A stretch of DNA of 64,000 nt from CAZBNB01 sp964493245 (GCA_964493245.1 CAZBNB010000001.1:1-64000), one strand, 5' to 3'; counted from the first letter of the stretch, positions 17,851-26,982 are shown. Numbers and translations are program-made. Notes: generated from the letters alone by a model not told the origin.

Positions 17851-17904
17851 CCTCCTCTCCTCCGCGCGCGCAGCGCGTGGTGGGAGAGGATTGAGGAGAG
17901 GGGG
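17851..17904. repeat. GC-rich inverted repeat downstream of hemH
   Basis: CCTCTCCTC (17854-17862) pairs with GAGGAGAGG (17893-17901) and the stem extends by G.U and G-C pairs to 17851/17904. The loop holds CCGCGCGCG and CGCGTGG, which pair as a second stem. The GC content is far above that of the neighbourhood, typical of REP-like elements. Confidence 0.65.
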
Positions 17905-17908
17905 GTAT

Positions 17909-17928
17909 AAAAAATGTCGCGAAGCGAC
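17909..17928 (-). terminator. Intrinsic terminator of hemH
   Basis: Read on the minus strand, GTCGC-TTC-GCGAC is followed by A and six T residues, beginning about 20 nt after the hemH stop. This is a compact standard Rho-independent terminator. Confidence 0.75.
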
Positions 17929-17947
17929 TTCATTTGTATTTAGATTT

Positions 17948-18949
17948 TCAGTTGTTCTCTTTCAGCATGCTTGTGATGGCGTCTATCCAGCGATCTGTAT
18001 TATTTAATGCCGGAATAAACGTAAATGACTCTCCGCCCAAAGCATGCCATTGCGCTTGAGCACGAATAGCGATTTCCTCTAGGGTTTCTAAACAATCTGT
18101 CACGAAAGAAGGGCAAGTGATTGTTAAATGGCGAATATCTTTTTGTCTTAATTGCGGTAATACCTTATCTAAATAAGGCTGAATCCAAGGTGCTTTACCC
18201 AGACGCGACTGAAAACACGTTTGATAGGTGTCTACAGGTAAATCAAGCCCCATCGCAATGGCACGTGTTGTCGCGTAGCATTGTGCTCGATAACAAGCCA
18301 TATAAGCGTTTTTTTCAGTGATAACGGGACATTCATTTTGACACACGGGTTGACATCCTAATGTGTGTAAGTGTTGTTCTGGTAAGCCATGGTAACTAAA
18401 AAGTACGTATGATTTTGGTTGTAAATAGGGACGCATGTGCTCAATCGTGGCATGCAAATACGCTGGATGTTGATAGAAATCACGAATAACACGCAGTGAT
18501 GGTACAACATTGGCTTTAGCCAAATGATGCAACACTGCCTCAATGGCTGAGCCCGTTGCTGAAGAAGCGTATTGTGGATAAAGTGGCAGAATAGTGAGCT
18601 TGTCACAATGACGCAGTTGCTTCAAAGCGTCAGCAATGCTTGGTTCACCGTAGCGCATGCCTAAAGCAACGCTTACTTCACTGCCTAAAACCGCTTGTAA
18701 CTTGTCGCATAAGCCTTGATTGTGGACACGTAAAGGAGAGCCTTCATTCATCCAGATAGCTTGATATGCTTTAGCGGTTTTTCTTGTGCGAAACGGTAAA
18801 ATAAAACCATACAGCAAGGCGTAGCGGAGTATGGTAGGTAACGTAATCACCCGTTTGTCGGCAAGAAATTCACGTAGATAACGGCGTACAGAACGCCGGT
18901 CAGGGCCGCTTGGTGTGCCCAAATTAATGAGTAACAACCCATTCTGCAT
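17948..18949 (-). CDS. hemH: Ferrochelatase
   Basis: HemH inserts ferrous iron into protoporphyrin IX, the last step of protohaem synthesis, at the inner membrane face. The 333 residues match the family from the N-terminal GLLLINLGTPSGPDRRSVRRYLREFL to the C-terminal WIDAI. The catalytic His is in LFSYHGLPEQHL and the acidic partner in FVTDCLETLEEI. Several Cys in the middle (GCQPVCQNECPVITEKNAYMACYRAQC) may be a metal-binding insert; [2Fe-2S] clusters occur in some bacterial ferrochelatases, so this cysteine-rich segment deserves notice. It supplies haem to the ctaA/ctaB branch. It is followed by an intrinsic terminator. Confidence 0.95.
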   Translation of the reverse strand: MQNGLLLINLGTPSGPDRRSVRRYLREFLADKRVITLPTILRYALLYGFILPFRTRKTAKAYQAIWMNEGSPLRVHNQGLCDKLQAVLGSEVSVALGMRYGEPSIADALKQLRHCDKLTILPLYPQYASSATGSAIEAVLHHLAKANVVPSLRVIRDFYQHPAYLHATIEHMRPYLQPKSYVLFSYHGLPEQHLHTLGCQPVCQNECPVITEKNAYMACYRAQCYATTRAIAMGLDLPVDTYQTCFQSRLGKAPWIQPYLDKVLPQLRQKDIRHLTITCPSFVTDCLETLEEIAIRAQAQWHALGGESFTFIPALNNTDRWIDAITSMLKENN

Positions 18950-19026
18950 ACTTATTATTCCCAGTATCAGCAGTGGTGCTCAGAGAGGTGCACACGTGTT
19001 GCTTTAAAGCATTGAAAAACAAAAAA

Positions 19027-19254
19027 TCAAGCGGTTGCCTCTTCCTCAATATTGAGTACAGTCACGTTGATAGCATGTAAACCACGCTCACCGCGCTGTA
19101 AGTCAAAATTCACAGTTTGACCTGCGATTAAGGTCTTGTATCCAGTCCCGTTAATTGCTGAGAAATGGACAAAAATATCTTCACCGCCCGCTTCTTGAGT
19201 GATGAAACCCCATCCTTTGGTGTTATTAAACCATTTGACTTCACCTGTAGCCAT
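19027..19254 (-). CDS. Cold-shock domain protein (CspA family)
   Basis: A 75-residue single cold-shock domain that binds single-stranded RNA and DNA. RNP1 is KGWGFI (13-18) and RNP2 is DIFVHF (26-31). The tail IEEEATA is slightly longer than in CspA. AAGGAGAGAAGG precedes the ATG closely, so translation should be strong. The untranslated leader predicted from the promoter at 19287-19315 is short, unlike the long thermosensing leader of E. coli cspA. Confidence 0.93.
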   Translation of the reverse strand: MATGEVKWFNNTKGWGFITQEAGGEDIFVHFSAINGTGYKTLIAGQTVNFDLQRGERGLHAINVTVLNIEEEATA

Positions 19255-19286
19255 CCTTCTCTCCTTTTTATCATCCTGACAATAAC

Positions 19287-19315
19287 ACCATACTGAAGAT
19301 TGTTGGCTTGCTCAA
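19287..19315 (-). promoter_or_regulatory. Possible sigma70 promoter of the cold-shock gene
   Basis: On the minus strand TTGAGC (19315-19310) and TATGGT (19292-19287) are spaced by 17 bp. The -10 is only a moderate match. A start near 19280 gives a leader of about 25 nt including the Shine-Dalgarno. Confidence 0.4.
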
Positions 19316-19334
19316 TAGTTTTTTTAAAAAAACC

Positions 19335-21686
19335 TTATTTATCATCATTAAATGACTTAAATTCAGACATTTTGATATGAATATCGCGTTGTGGAAAAGC
19401 AAATTGAATCTGGTGCTCGCGAAATAAACGTTCAATTTCAAAGTGGATAAAGCTTTTGATATCTGACTTATGATTCCCATCTTTGATTAAAAACCAAATT
19501 TGAAAAACCAGGCCGTTTTCACCAAATGAATGGAAAAGAACGGTTGGTTTGTTACGTGAATTTTTAATAATTTCATCGTGCTTTTGCACCGCCTGTAGCA
19601 ATAAATCACGTACCAAGTGTGTATCGGTACCATACGCGACATTGACTGCACAATGAATAGATAAATATTTATCGCTGTACATAAAATTGGTAACAGGACG
19701 GGTAATTAAATCAGAATTAGGGATGATGACATCTTCGCGTGCTGATGTCGTAATTTGAGTAGAGCGCACACGGATTTTTTTAACGATGCCCTCCACACTA
19801 TCAACCCGAATACGATCGCCAGGTTTAATGGGTTTTTCAAGCAGTAAAATAATGCCTGATACAAAGTTGTTAACAATACTTTGTAAGCCTAAACCAATAC
19901 CGACGGATAAAGCACCAGCGATAATCGCGAGTCCGGTAAAGTTAAATCCAGCGACCAAGAGTCCCAGAATCATTGACAAGGCAAAACCAAGATAAGACAG
20001 TATCGATGCAATCGCCACTTGCGCTTCTTCTTCCTCTTCAAATTGCTCATGTCGGCTAAACGTTCTCGATAGCGCGCGACAGAGTAAATATAACAGACAA
20101 AAAACAACGGTGCCGGCAATAATGCGCGCGGGGTAAAAGGTAAAGCTGCCAAAATGAAAACCAAATAAAATTTGTCGATAAAGGCTTTCTATATAAATAT
20201 TTGCATAGCCCCAGCTGTGAAAAATCAGATAAATGGCCAGTGCAAAAATACAAATTCGCAAGGTGATTTTAAGCACGAACATTTCTGTCGGTGTTTGTGA
20301 GGGTTTATAACCAAACAGGCGATTAATCTTGTTATGCCACGCCCCTAAATGGGTACAGGCGAAATAAAACTTACTCATCGCTTGATCTAACAACCAAGCA
20401 CAAAAACTTACAGCAAAAGTTGAAATATAAGCAAACGTTAGATGCATCGCTAACATATGATACCCAAACACATCCAATGTGCCACAAGCTAAAAACAAAA
20501 CGGTACTCAGGTGTTTTACCAAGCGATGGTGATGTTTGATAAACGGAATATGCCGATGCACATGGCAAAAATAATACACAAAAAAGATAGCGGTTGTCAG
20601 GACCGCCAATAGAAAAATACTGGTTCCCAATTGCCATAAAAGCGGTTGGATGGTGATATGTTTAGCAACGAATTTAGCTAAAAAAGCCAATGCATAAAAG
20701 CTAAATAAAAACACGGTTAACGCTTTAAAATATAAGCTATCCAGTGAGTACCAATAAAAAAATGCTCGTATTCGTTTGACATTAAATAACAACGCAATAA
20801 TTAATAAACCCAAGGTATAAAGAGATAAGGCTGTCATCAAGTGTAACGACATGATTGTTTCTAGGGTATGGTGTAGCGAATAGATTTTGAGTTGTATCGC
20901 AAACAACGTACACCATAAAAAGGCGGTTAAAATAAATAAGTTGGACACTTGAAACGTTCGAATACGCAAATGACGTTTAATCCAGCGCTGGCGTCTAGCT
21001 GTTACAAGAAAAAAGCCAGCAATCAGTGCGCTGATAAGCGTTAGGCCACTGTAAAATGTTAGCGAAGTGAACGGTTCTGGAAGTGTGAGATGAATGGATA
21101 CCTGTGGTGTTTCGGCGGGCAATTCCTGAATGGTTTTTACAGTTGACCATGCGGTGAGTCCGCGCGTGAATGTTTCCTCGTGTTTGAGCTTGGTGATAGT
21201 TACGCCGTATGCGTCAACGGCTTCTTTTGCACGTATGGCAAACAAACGGCATTGTGATAATTGTGAAGCAAGCTTCTTGCGCTCGGTATTCAAATAAACC
21301 AAATCAGCATCCGATTTATTGATCTCAGCAGAGGGAGGCGCAGTACTTGCGTTACCAGCGGTCGTTGCTGTTGTTGTGCCGTTGGCGGCAATGGCTTGTT
21401 GAATTTGTTCATCTAATGTACCCAGGCGCTTTTCATTGACATCGATACAATCGTTGGCATTCGCAATGAGTTTATTCAAAATTTTGACGGCTGAGGCGAG
21501 TGTTTTCAGATCCAAATTTTGTGTTGATAATTGGATATTAAGTTTATCAAATTGTTTGTTAGCGTCTTTGATATCGAAAGTGGGTTGATTACTATGTAAT
21601 GTCTGAGTCACCGGTAACGTTGGTGCCGCAGAGTATAGATTATGACAAAATATCCAAAAAAAGGCGTAAATCACAAAACGCATCAT
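19335..21686 (-). CDS. MscK/MscM-like mechanosensitive channel (MscS superfamily)
   Basis: This osmotic safety channel has 783 residues, well beyond MscS itself (about 290). Order of parts: a signal peptide (about 1-20); a periplasmic coiled-coil region (about 30-190) with an Ala/Thr-rich patch; many membrane helices (about 215-560); and the MscS core. The pore-lining helix is GALSVGIGLGLQSIVNNFVSGIILLLEKPIKPGDRI (in part), followed by the beta domain (VEGIVKKIRVRSTQI) and a cytoplasmic C-terminal cage. It is shorter than E. coli MscK (about 1100) but has the same plan. It is monocistronic; a 165-bp palindrome lies upstream. Confidence 0.92.
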   Translation of the reverse strand: MMRFVIYAFFWIFCHNLYSAAPTLPVTQTLHSNQPTFDIKDANKQFDKLNIQLSTQNLDLKTLASAVKILNKLIANANDCIDVNEKRLGTLDEQIQQAIAANGTTTATTAGNASTAPPSAEINKSDADLVYLNTERKKLASQLSQCRLFAIRAKEAVDAYGVTITKLKHEETFTRGLTAWSTVKTIQELPAETPQVSIHLTLPEPFTSLTFYSGLTLISALIAGFFLVTARRQRWIKRHLRIRTFQVSNLFILTAFLWCTLFAIQLKIYSLHHTLETIMSLHLMTALSLYTLGLLIIALLFNVKRIRAFFYWYSLDSLYFKALTVFLFSFYALAFLAKFVAKHITIQPLLWQLGTSIFLLAVLTTAIFFVYYFCHVHRHIPFIKHHHRLVKHLSTVLFLACGTLDVFGYHMLAMHLTFAYISTFAVSFCAWLLDQAMSKFYFACTHLGAWHNKINRLFGYKPSQTPTEMFVLKITLRICIFALAIYLIFHSWGYANIYIESLYRQILFGFHFGSFTFYPARIIAGTVVFCLLYLLCRALSRTFSRHEQFEEEEEAQVAIASILSYLGFALSMILGLLVAGFNFTGLAIIAGALSVGIGLGLQSIVNNFVSGIILLLEKPIKPGDRIRVDSVEGIVKKIRVRSTQITTSAREDVIIPNSDLITRPVTNFMYSDKYLSIHCAVNVAYGTDTHLVRDLLLQAVQKHDEIIKNSRNKPTVLFHSFGENGLVFQIWFLIKDGNHKSDIKSFIHFEIERLFREHQIQFAFPQRDIHIKMSEFKSFNDDK

Positions 21687-21772
21687 ACCAATATCCTTGA
21701 TAATGTTTTGAGCCTAATGTTAACAGAATGTAAGCGGAAAGAAAGTCAGTCCTGTTTTAAACCGATTTTAGC

Positions 21773-21937
21773 TATACCTTGCGTATATGAATTTTCGGTT
21801 TTTTAGCGCTCAGATATGGTTCATCTCGTGTGTTAAAAAATGCGCGCATCGTTATTCATATGTAAGCCTTTTTTAACACACGAGATGAACCGTAGATGGG
21901 ATGCTACAAAAGCGAAAATTCATGTGCGCAAGGTATA
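21773..21937. repeat. Long palindromic element, 165 bp
   Basis: Outer arms (TATACCTTGCG... and its complement) match at about 30 of 35 positions. Inner arms at 21818-21840 and 21869-21891 are exact reverse complements over 23 bp (core TCATCTCGTGTGTTAAAAAA). The central loop is about 28 nt. It lies between divergent mscK-like and yqgE genes, so it is not a simple terminator. Its right arm ends 8 bp before a TATAAT (21945-21950) that may serve yqgE. Confidence 0.85.
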
Positions 21938-21967
21938 TATGGTGTATAATTAGAATTAATTGATGAT

Positions 21968-22549
21968 ATGGATATCATAATGACTAAACAAATGTCGTTA
22001 GCGAATCACTTCTTGGTTGCCATGCCTTTGTTGGACGATGTCGTTTTTGCTCAGTCGGTGATTTACATTTGTGAACACCATGTGCAAGGTACAGTTGGAA
22101 TCATGGTGAATCGTCCAACAGAATATCCACTCGATTTGATTTTTCAACAATTAGATATTGAAGCAAGTAACCCAGATACGCGTGATCAACCCTTACTGTT
22201 CGGTGGTCCATTACAGCCCGAAAGAGGGTTTGTGATTCATCGACCCGGTGGTGTTTGGCGTTCGAGCCTGGCTTTGATGAAACCAGATGTGACGATTACG
22301 ACATCAAATGATATCATTCGAGCCATTGCAAAAGAACAAGGCCCCAAAGATGTGCTGGTTGCGCTGGGATATGTCGGTTGGGAAAGCAGTCAATTAGAAA
22401 AGGAAATTATTGACGATGCTTGGTTAGTTTGTCCGTTCAAATCGGAGCTATTGTATGATGTTCCGTTTGAGGATCGATGGAAGTCAGCGGGTTTATCATT
22501 GGGTGTGCATATGGATCAATTAATTTCGAGTGGTAGTGGGCATGCCTGA
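21968..22549 (+). CDS. yqgE: YqgE/AlgH family protein (DUF179)
   Basis: A 193-residue protein of the widespread YqgE/AlgH family, biochemical role unsettled. Signatures are LANHFLVAMPLLDDVVFAQSVIYICEHH near the start (in part), GTVGIMVNRPTEYPL, FGGPLQPERGFVIH and GYVGWESSQLEKEI. Two in-frame ATGs (21968 and 21980) are possible; the second has GGAT at a better distance. It overlaps yqgF by a few bases, the usual neighbour, and pyrB follows, a conserved gammaproteobacterial order (yqgE-yqgF-pyrB). Confidence 0.93.
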   Translation: MDIIMTKQMSLANHFLVAMPLLDDVVFAQSVIYICEHHVQGTVGIMVNRPTEYPLDLIFQQLDIEASNPDTRDQPLLFGGPLQPERGFVIHRPGGVWRSSLALMKPDVTITTSNDIIRAIAKEQGPKDVLVALGYVGWESSQLEKEIIDDAWLVCPFKSELLYDVPFEDRWKSAGLSLGVHMDQLISSGSGHA

Positions 22550-22955
22550 AGCAGTTTTTCTTGGATTTGATTTTGGTTTCAAACGTATTGGCACCGCAAT
22601 TGGACAACGCTTGACCGGTGGAGCCTCGCCACTGTGTACTATCGCAGCAAAACAAGGTGTTCCTGATTGGACGCATATTCAGCAGCTTATTGAAGAATGG
22701 AAGCCATGTGAACTGATTGTTGGTTTGCCAACCTGTATTGATGATCGCGAACTTTATACCACCCAAGCAGCACGTCAATTTGCAACCGAGTTACAAACTC
22801 GTTTTGCATTGCCAGTACATTGTGTTGATGAGCGACTAACCACTGTTGAAGCACGAGAACGCTTGTATGCCAAAGGCGGTTATCGTAAGATCAAAAAAAC
22901 ACAAGTCGATTGTTTGGCTGCCTGTATTATTTTAGAGCAGTGGTTGCATGAGTAG
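22542..22955 (+). CDS. yqgF: Putative pre-16S rRNA nuclease YqgF (RuvX)
   Basis: YqgF is an RNase H-fold nuclease implicated in 5' maturation of 16S rRNA. The protein is 137 residues from the ATG at 22542, normal size. The catalytic first Asp is in FLGFDFGFKRIGTAIG, the middle acid in LIVGLP, and the third motif in VDERLTTVEARERL, with the late Asp in KTQVDCLAACIILEQ. A GTG four codons earlier (22530) is possible but the ATG overlapping the yqgE stop is preferred. Confidence 0.93.
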   Translation: MPEAVFLGFDFGFKRIGTAIGQRLTGGASPLCTIAAKQGVPDWTHIQQLIEEWKPCELIVGLPTCIDDRELYTTQAARQFATELQTRFALPVHCVDERLTTVEARERLYAKGGYRKIKKTQVDCLAACIILEQWLHE

Positions 22956-23045
22956 CTAATTTCTTAATTCGATTATAAGAAGAGCGTTTTCGCTCGCCCC
23001 ATATCATTGATTAAACCACAATGTTACAACTAATCCGGATATAAT

Positions 23046-23942
23046 ATGAAGCATTTCTTAGATATCAATCAACTTTCTTATGAAGAGGTCATGCAACTCA
23101 TTGATCGCGCTTTTGCCTTTAAACAGACCAAGGTTTTTCCTGATTATGCGTCACAATCCATGGTGAGTTTGTTTTATGAAAACAGCACACGTACACGCGT
23201 GAGCTTTGAGTTAGCGGCGCGTAACTTAAATATCCATGCAGTGAATATGGATTTAGCATCTTCTTCAGAACAAAAAGGAGAAGGGATTGAAGATACAATT
23301 CATACGCTTTCTGCTATGGGCATTTCGCTTTTTGTGATTCGTCATGCTCAAAATGGTTTACCGCAAGCCATTGCCGGTGCTTTCACTGAGAATGTGCATG
23401 TTATTAATGCGGGGGATGGTACGCACGCGCATCCAACTCAAGCATTATTAGATATCATGACGATTCTCGAGAAAAAACCGAATTTAAGCCAATTGAAAAT
23501 CGCCATTGTCGGGGATTTATTACATTCGCGAGTTGCTAATTCTTTGCAAAATATTTGTTCTTTGTTGGAGGTGGGCGAGTTGGTTTTGATTGCTCCCGAG
23601 GCTTGGCATCCCAAAGTGGTGCATTATGGAAGTGTGACCACTTCTTTGCAGGCAGGTTTACAAGACGCAGATGTGGTGATCTGTCTGAGAGTACAACGCG
23701 AGCGTTTATCGCAAGAGGCACATCTTGATTTAAAGGATTATCATCAGCAGTATGCGATTACCAAACAAACCTTGCTTTGGGCAAAACCTGATGTGATGTT
23801 GATGCACCCAGGGCCGATGAATCGAGGTATTGAAATTGACAGCGATGTCGCGGATGGGCCTAAATCGTTTATTTTTAAACAAGTGGAAAACGGCGTATTT
23901 GCTCGCATGGCGGTTATCGATGCGATTTGTCGGCAAAAATAA
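23046..23942 (+). CDS. pyrB: Aspartate carbamoyltransferase catalytic subunit
   Basis: PyrB condenses carbamoyl phosphate and aspartate in pyrimidine synthesis. At 298 residues it is of the short catalytic class. The carbamoyl-phosphate loop ENSTRTRVSFELAARNL, the HPTQALLDIMTI segment and VMLMHPGPMNRGIEIDSDVAD are all present, so it appears active. No pyrI regulatory gene and no pyrC follow immediately. The gap after yqgF contains no pyrimidine attenuator I can identify. Confidence 0.95.
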   Translation: MKHFLDINQLSYEEVMQLIDRAFAFKQTKVFPDYASQSMVSLFYENSTRTRVSFELAARNLNIHAVNMDLASSSEQKGEGIEDTIHTLSAMGISLFVIRHAQNGLPQAIAGAFTENVHVINAGDGTHAHPTQALLDIMTILEKKPNLSQLKIAIVGDLLHSRVANSLQNICSLLEVGELVLIAPEAWHPKVVHYGSVTTSLQAGLQDADVVICLRVQRERLSQEAHLDLKDYHQQYAITKQTLLWAKPDVMLMHPGPMNRGIEIDSDVADGPKSFIFKQVENGVFARMAVIDAICRQK

Positions 23943-24082
23943 AGCCTATTCCGGGAGCTCGCTTAGCGAACTTAACCAATAAATTAGGTACTATTCGTAT
24001 CAGCGAGCATGCTTGGCATCAAGTTAAGCACGTCGCTGACAATCTTAGTGTGAACGCTCTCTCGACAAGTTAAGCCTTGAGC

Positions 24083-24955
24083 TTACTTGGAAAGCGGAGG
24101 CCCAATTTTAACATCATCTTCTTCGACAATAAGCCGCGATCTCAACTCTTTCAAGTCTAGTGTATTGTGTTTGACTAATTGATTAAACGGATATTGGGTG
24201 TTGAACAAGCCTAAAACCATCAGGTCGTTGGCTATAAACAACCTGCCCTCGCCTTTGAAAATAGGCTTGATGGAAGGTGTTTCCAACAAGGGGATGATCC
24301 GTACTACGGGATTTTCGTACTGGTAGCCAGCTTGAATAATCTGTGTTTCTTTCAGCAATGCCTCATTCTGCGTATTAGATTGCTCACGATAACGATTACA
24401 AATCACTGCAGAGCCAACTCCAGACGCCACGATCAAAAGAGAAGCACATAAAGCTGCGCCAGCAGCAATACCAAATATTGTTGGGCTTACTATTGCGGCA
24501 CTACATAGAATAGCGATGATAATCGTTACCAATCCTGTTATAAATAAACTGACAATAGAACACATTGATAAGCGTCGGTTTATGATTAGATAATATTCAC
24601 GATTTGCATCTAACTCTTTTATTGGTTTTATTTGCTGTTCAATAACCGAATACGCTGCATTGAATCCCGAAAGTAATACATTGTCTTCTTCAGATTTTGA
24701 TTCTGAATGTTTTTGATCTTCAGCATCCAAATGAAGAATGACTTGATTCGTATCTGATTCGAGTAATTTTTTTGCGACTTGCATGACGGCAATCATGATG
24801 CCGTATGTTATTACCTGAGCCATATGGTTGGAATAATCAGCGTACAGCATGGGGGCAGGCATCTGGTTTCTGTGGCGAGTCGTTTTGTTCTCAGCATCTC
24901 TTATTCCGGCATCAATGATGCTTATATATCGATCTCGTTGATTATTGCTTTCCAT
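24083..24955 (-). CDS. Unrecognised protein with a central membrane hairpin, candidate effector
   Basis: No family is recognised. The 290 residues start with a polar, charged segment, have a central pair of strongly hydrophobic helices (about 130-155 and 158-185) and end in a soluble domain of about 90 residues closing with VEEDDVKIGPPLSK. Two membrane helices flanked by cytoplasmic domains would suit insertion in a host membrane, as for many Dot/Icm effectors, but there is no direct evidence. It has its own strong promoter on the minus strand and no operon partners. Confidence 0.72.
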   Translation of the reverse strand: MESNNQRDRYISIIDAGIRDAENKTTRHRNQMPAPMLYADYSNHMAQVITYGIMIAVMQVAKKLLESDTNQVILHLDAEDQKHSESKSEEDNVLLSGFNAAYSVIEQQIKPIKELDANREYYLIINRRLSMCSIVSLFITGLVTIIIAILCSAAIVSPTIFGIAAGAALCASLLIVASGVGSAVICNRYREQSNTQNEALLKETQIIQAGYQYENPVVRIIPLLETPSIKPIFKGEGRLFIANDLMVLGLFNTQYPFNQLVKHNTLDLKELRSRLIVEEDDVKIGPPLSK

Positions 24956-25060
24956 TATAACTCCGTTGATAAGGCTTCTGGACTTTAATTATTTTGGACA
25001 GGACTTGTGAAAAACGCCTGTTTGAATGATTAAAGTACAGTTAATTTTTTTGATTTTCTT

Positions 25061-25088
25061 ATTATACGATTAAATATTTTTTAGTCAA
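25061..25088 (-). promoter_or_regulatory. Strong sigma70 promoter of the 290-residue protein gene
   Basis: Minus strand: TTGACT (25088-25083), 16-bp spacer, TATAAT (25066-25061). Transcription would start near 25054, giving a leader of about 100 nt. The leader includes ACAGGACTTGTG, a relative of the mobile-element end seen at 35728, so the gene's leader may be partly derived from an element. Confidence 0.65.
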
Positions 25089-25123
25089 TATGTTCTTATA
25101 TTTGTGCATCTGTTTCAAATATC

Positions 25124-26620
25124 CTATCTGAGAATTCTAAATGAAAGAGCCTGTTGAATATCTGAGCGCTCTATCTGCATGGCATCACGGCGGTCAGCAA
25201 TGGTTCTTGCGACTTTCAAAATACGATGGAGTCCGCGAGCGGATAATTGATTTTTCTTGAGAACTTCTCCTAATAAAGCCCGTTCTGCTTTATCTAATGC
25301 ACAGATAGTTTCGTATTGATGATTTTGTAAATGCGCATTTAAGCATCCTTGTCTTTGTAGTTGTTTTGTACGCAGGGCGGTTACTGCTTGACGAATCTCA
25401 GCACTGATTTTTGTCGATATTTGAGGTTGTAGCAAATTATTTTCACGGAGCGCTTCGACATCAACACGTAAATCAAAGCGATCTAGCAAAGGGCCAGATA
25501 GTTTTCCAGTATAACGCTGAATCGCCTGTGGGCTACAAGTACAAAAAGCGGCTGAGTTACCATATTGCCCACAAGGGCATGGATTCATCGCGGCAATGAA
25601 TTGAAATTGTGCTGGGAATTCAGTTTGTATGGCGGCACGCGAAATGCAAATGGAGCCGGCTTCTAATGGTTCGCGCAATGTTTCTAATACACGACGATTA
25701 AACTCAGGTAATTCATCTAAAAATAATACGCCGTGGTGAGCAAGTGAAATTTCTCCAGGTTTCGGTGGATTACCACCACCGACTAAGGCAACAGGTGAGG
25801 CGGTGTGGTGAGGGGCTCTAAAAGGGGGTCTTTTCCAATTATTGAGGGTTGGGTCATGACTGTGAATGGCGCGAATACTTAAACATGTTAATGCCTCTGC
25901 CTGAGATAAATCAGGTAATAAGGTCATAAAACGTTTAGCCAGCATGGTTTTTCCACTGCCTGGTGGGCCAGATAATAATGCACTGTGTCCGCCACATGCA
26001 GCAATTTCTAAAGCAAATTTAGCATGCTCTTGTCCTTTTACATCGGACCAATCTAAATGGTCTGCCGTATCAAAAGACAAAACAGGCTCTGGCAAAGCCA
26101 ATAAGGGTGTATCTTGGCACAAATAGTTGCATACGGCACTTAAGGTTTGGGCTGTTAAAACATGGGTATAACCTGTTAACGCGGCTTCATTGGCATTAGC
26201 GTTCGCAATAATCAATGGGCGATTGGTTCCGTGTGTGGCAATAACGGCAGCAATCACTGCCTTGATATCACGCAACGTACCGTCTAGTGCTAATTCAGCG
26301 AGAAACTCATGAGAGGTTAGTTTTTGTGCGTTAATTTGTTTGGACGCGGCGAGAATACCCAGCGCAATAGGTAAATCAAATCCACTACCCAGCTTGGGGA
26401 TATTAGCCGGCGCTAAATTAACTGTAATTCGTCGACAAGGAAATTCAAAATGGCTATTGATAATGGCCGAGCGCACGCGATCTTTACTCTCTTTGACCGC
26501 TGTTTCGGGTAATCCAACAATTGAAAAAGAAGGCAGACCATTGGAAAGATGGACTTCAACAGAGATAGGTTGGGCGTGAATACCGACAATACTCCGTGTG
26601 TGGCATATGGCGAGGTTCAT
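25124..26620 (-). CDS. comM: ComM/YifB-family AAA+ ATPase (Mg-chelatase-like)
   Basis: ComM is a hexameric helicase that promotes branch migration during natural transformation. The 498 residues have usual length: an N-terminal Lon-protease-like fold (GLPSFSIVGLPETAVKESKDRVRSA in part), Walker A GPPGSGKTMLAKR, Walker B VLFLDELPEF, a four-Cys group in MNPCPCGQYGN...FCTCSP, and the C-terminal RARGLHRILKVARTIADL-type domain. It is intact. Whether the organism is competent cannot be judged here. Confidence 0.94.
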   Translation of the reverse strand: MNLAICHTRSIVGIHAQPISVEVHLSNGLPSFSIVGLPETAVKESKDRVRSAIINSHFEFPCRRITVNLAPANIPKLGSGFDLPIALGILAASKQINAQKLTSHEFLAELALDGTLRDIKAVIAAVIATHGTNRPLIIANANANEAALTGYTHVLTAQTLSAVCNYLCQDTPLLALPEPVLSFDTADHLDWSDVKGQEHAKFALEIAACGGHSALLSGPPGSGKTMLAKRFMTLLPDLSQAEALTCLSIRAIHSHDPTLNNWKRPPFRAPHHTASPVALVGGGNPPKPGEISLAHHGVLFLDELPEFNRRVLETLREPLEAGSICISRAAIQTEFPAQFQFIAAMNPCPCGQYGNSAAFCTCSPQAIQRYTGKLSGPLLDRFDLRVDVEALRENNLLQPQISTKISAEIRQAVTALRTKQLQRQGCLNAHLQNHQYETICALDKAERALLGEVLKKNQLSARGLHRILKVARTIADRRDAMQIERSDIQQALSFRILR

Positions 26621-26700
26621 GGTTGTTTCCTTTAACCAGTGTGGCCTGAATCTACCATTTTAATTTTATTGGAGCAAGTGGATGTTATTAAAGGCGTTGT

Positions 26701-26949
26701 TTAAGATTCGTTTTGTTTTAACAATTGATCGAGTTGTGATTGTAATGCGTCGATTTTTTCACGTGTGCGTGTCAGTACTTTTACTTGTACATCAAATTCT
26801 TCGCGACTGACCATATTCATACGGGTAAAAGCCGACTGTAGAATATCTTTAAACTGTTGTTGAACTTCAAGTTCGACTGCCTTGAAACTAGCGGGTAAAG
26901 CGGAATATAAGGATTTTGCTAATTCTTCTAGCTGCTTTGGTGCGAACAT
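26701..26949 (-). CDS. ubiK: UbiK accessory factor (BMFP domain, YqiC)
   Basis: UbiK helps assemble the aerobic ubiquinone synthesis metabolon and binds lipids. The 82 residues are of family length: an amphipathic N-terminal helix (LEELAKSLYSALPASFKAVELEV) and a C-terminal coiled coil beginning MVSREEFDVQVKVLTRTREKI, the conserved signature. It is transcribed in the same direction between comM and the 5-formyl-THF cyclo-ligase gene. Confidence 0.88.
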   Translation of the reverse strand: MFAPKQLEELAKSLYSALPASFKAVELEVQQQFKDILQSAFTRMNMVSREEFDVQVKVLTRTREKIDALQSQLDQLLKQNES

Positions 26950-26982
26950 AATGGCTCTACAGGTGTCACTTTTGGCTCACGA

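Noticed and set aside
23943..24082. Partial inverted repeat (CTTAGCG/ CGTCGCTG region) after pyrB
   Set aside because: The complementarity is short and interrupted; it is not clearly a terminator or an element.
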